Part shown: positions 5,288 through 6,114 of the stretch, piece by piece
Numbering within the stretch: position 1 is the stretch's first letter
How the letters are laid out: each line of letters starts with the position of its first letter
NCBI GenBank assembly: GCA_005800865.1
Contig: SYEI01000063.1
Location: 1-6,114, forward strand
Direction: 5' to 3'
DNA: 6,114 nt
Origin: Bacteroidota bacterium
GTDB lineage: Bacteria; Bacteroidota; Bacteroidia; B-17B0; Aurantibacillaceae
Program-made: the position numbers and the translations under genes
Notes under the pieces: generated by a model
The model's input: only the letters and a program-made list of their open reading frames with translations
What the model was told of the DNA's origin: nothing
The model's database searches: none

Positions 5288-6114
5288 CTAGTTTTCTTTC
5301 TTCAATAAAGTAACATGTCCTACATAAGGATGACTATTTCCTTGTGTATCATTTACTAACATTTTGTAAGTATACACACCTTGTGGAGCAATTTTAGAGC
5401 CACCTTTTACAGTTCCATCCCATCCTTTTCGGAAGCTGTTACTTGTAAAGATATTCTCACCCCATCTGTCAAAAATATCTAAACGGTAATTTTCTTCGTC
5501 AATACCAACACCTAATGGCTGGAACATATCATTTAATCCATTACCATCTGGTGTAAATGCATTTGGAATGTATAATGCGAAATCAGGTCTAATTTCTACT
5601 GGTACCATTGCTGTATCTTTACATCCATGAATTGATGTTGCAATCAAATGCACATTGTAATTTCCTACAACATTATAATAATGACTTGGATTTGTAATAA
5701 TTGAATTATTAGAATTTCCAGTAGCATTCACATCTCCAAAATCCCAGAAATAACTTACTGCACCTTGAGACGTATTAATAAAATTAATATTTGGATCTAA
5801 AATGCTTGCTGACTGAGGCTCTGCATAGAAAGACGCAATTGGTTGTTTGTGGATAACAATATAATTTGTTTTAACAGTAGTAGAGAAACATCCTGTTAAT
5901 GTATTAGTAATTATCACGCTTACATCCAACGAATCTGCCGTTTCATAAGTATATGACACAGGATTTGTTGTTCCCATTACATCTTTATTATCATTAATCC
6001 ATTCATAAGTATAACCACCTAAAGTTCCTGGTGTAGCAGTAAAGTTAATTGTTGCTGGAGCGCAGGCAACTGTAGTACTTGCTACAAAATCAACTGTAGG
6101 TGCAGGATTAGTAA
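5288..6114 (-). CDS. PKD-domain secreted protein with type B T9SS C-terminal sorting domain, 5' end outside window
   Basis: The frame is open from the right edge of the window to the TAG at 5288-5290; 274 C-terminal codons are visible. An internal Met codon at 5977 is not the start, since the frame and domain continue upstream. From the N-side: part of an Ig/PKD-like repeat with a disulfide-type Cys pair (roughly 5850-6114), a clear PKD domain with the WDFGD motif (5732-5746) and a closing YNVHL strand, and then a C-terminal gliding-motility-associated domain (about 5295-5580). The last shows PNAFTPDGNGLND (5528-5566), IFDRWG (about 5459-5475) and GVYTYK. This domain marks cargo of the type IX secretion system that is exported across the outer membrane and attached or released as type B cargo. 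Such proteins are usually large adhesins or surface fibres; the function of this one is not visible. A strong terminator follows, so it is the last gene of its transcription unit. Confidence 0.93.
   Translation of the reverse strand, partial: TNPAPTVDFVASTTVACAPATINFTATPGTLGGYTYEWINDNKDVMGTTNPVSYTYETADSLDVSVIITNTLTGCFSTTVKTNYIVIHKQPIASFYAEPQSASILDPNINFINTSQGAVSYFWDFGDVNATGNSNNSIITNPSHYYNVVGNYNVHLIATSIHGCKDTAMVPVEIRPDFALYIPNAFTPDGNGLNDMFQPLGVGIDEENYRLDIFDRWGENIFTSNSFRKGWDGTVKGGSKIAPQGVYTYKMLVNDTQGNSHPYVGHVTLLKKEN

Overview
The window looks like an ordinary chromosomal stretch of an AT-rich Bacteroidota genome of the gliding, type IX secretion kind. The evidence is a C-terminal type B T9SS sorting domain, a CarboxypepD_reg-like secreted protein, near-absence of Shine-Dalgarno sequences, and several upstream matches to the Bacteroidota -7 element TAnnTTTG. 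Four of the five complete or near-complete housekeeping assignments are firm; no phage, CRISPR, plasmid or defence genes were seen.

Layout, left to right. The first 720 bases carry the N-terminal 240 codons of radA on the minus strand (its 3' end lies outside the window). Upstream of it, a 119-base spacer holds a 15-bp-arm hairpin containing a REP-like core and a separate 7-1-7 dyad. Then follow, all on the minus strand, a patatin-like phospholipase (840-1847) and dnaX (1949-3664). A 106-base divergent promoter region separates dnaX from a plus-strand secreted protein with a carboxypeptidase-regulatory-like domain (3771-4466). This gene faces purN (4639-5208, minus), and between the two lies a 140-bp element with 20-bp terminal inverted repeats. 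A strong intrinsic terminator (about 5239-5266) separates purN from the C-terminal 274 codons of a PKD-type, T9SS type B secreted protein that runs off the right edge.

Functional picture: DnaX (clamp-loader tau subunit), RadA (branch-migration helicase in recombination) and PurN (third step of purine synthesis) are core DNA and nucleotide functions. The patatin is a probable cytosolic acyl hydrolase, and the two other genes make exported or surface proteins. Spacings of about 80-120 bases, with hairpins or promoter-like boxes in most gaps, suggest mostly single-gene transcription units rather than one operon.

The most interesting signal is inside dnaX: a run of ten A residues on the coding strand at codons 370-373, exactly where the ATPase/collar core ends. 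It is preceded directly by a 5-bp GC-rich hairpin. Gaining one A (or a -1 ribosomal shift) meets UGA at once, and losing one A meets UAA two codons later. This is the arrangement expected for programmed production of a short gamma-like subunit by slippage, as known for dnaX in Escherichia coli (ribosomal) and Thermus thermophilus (transcriptional).
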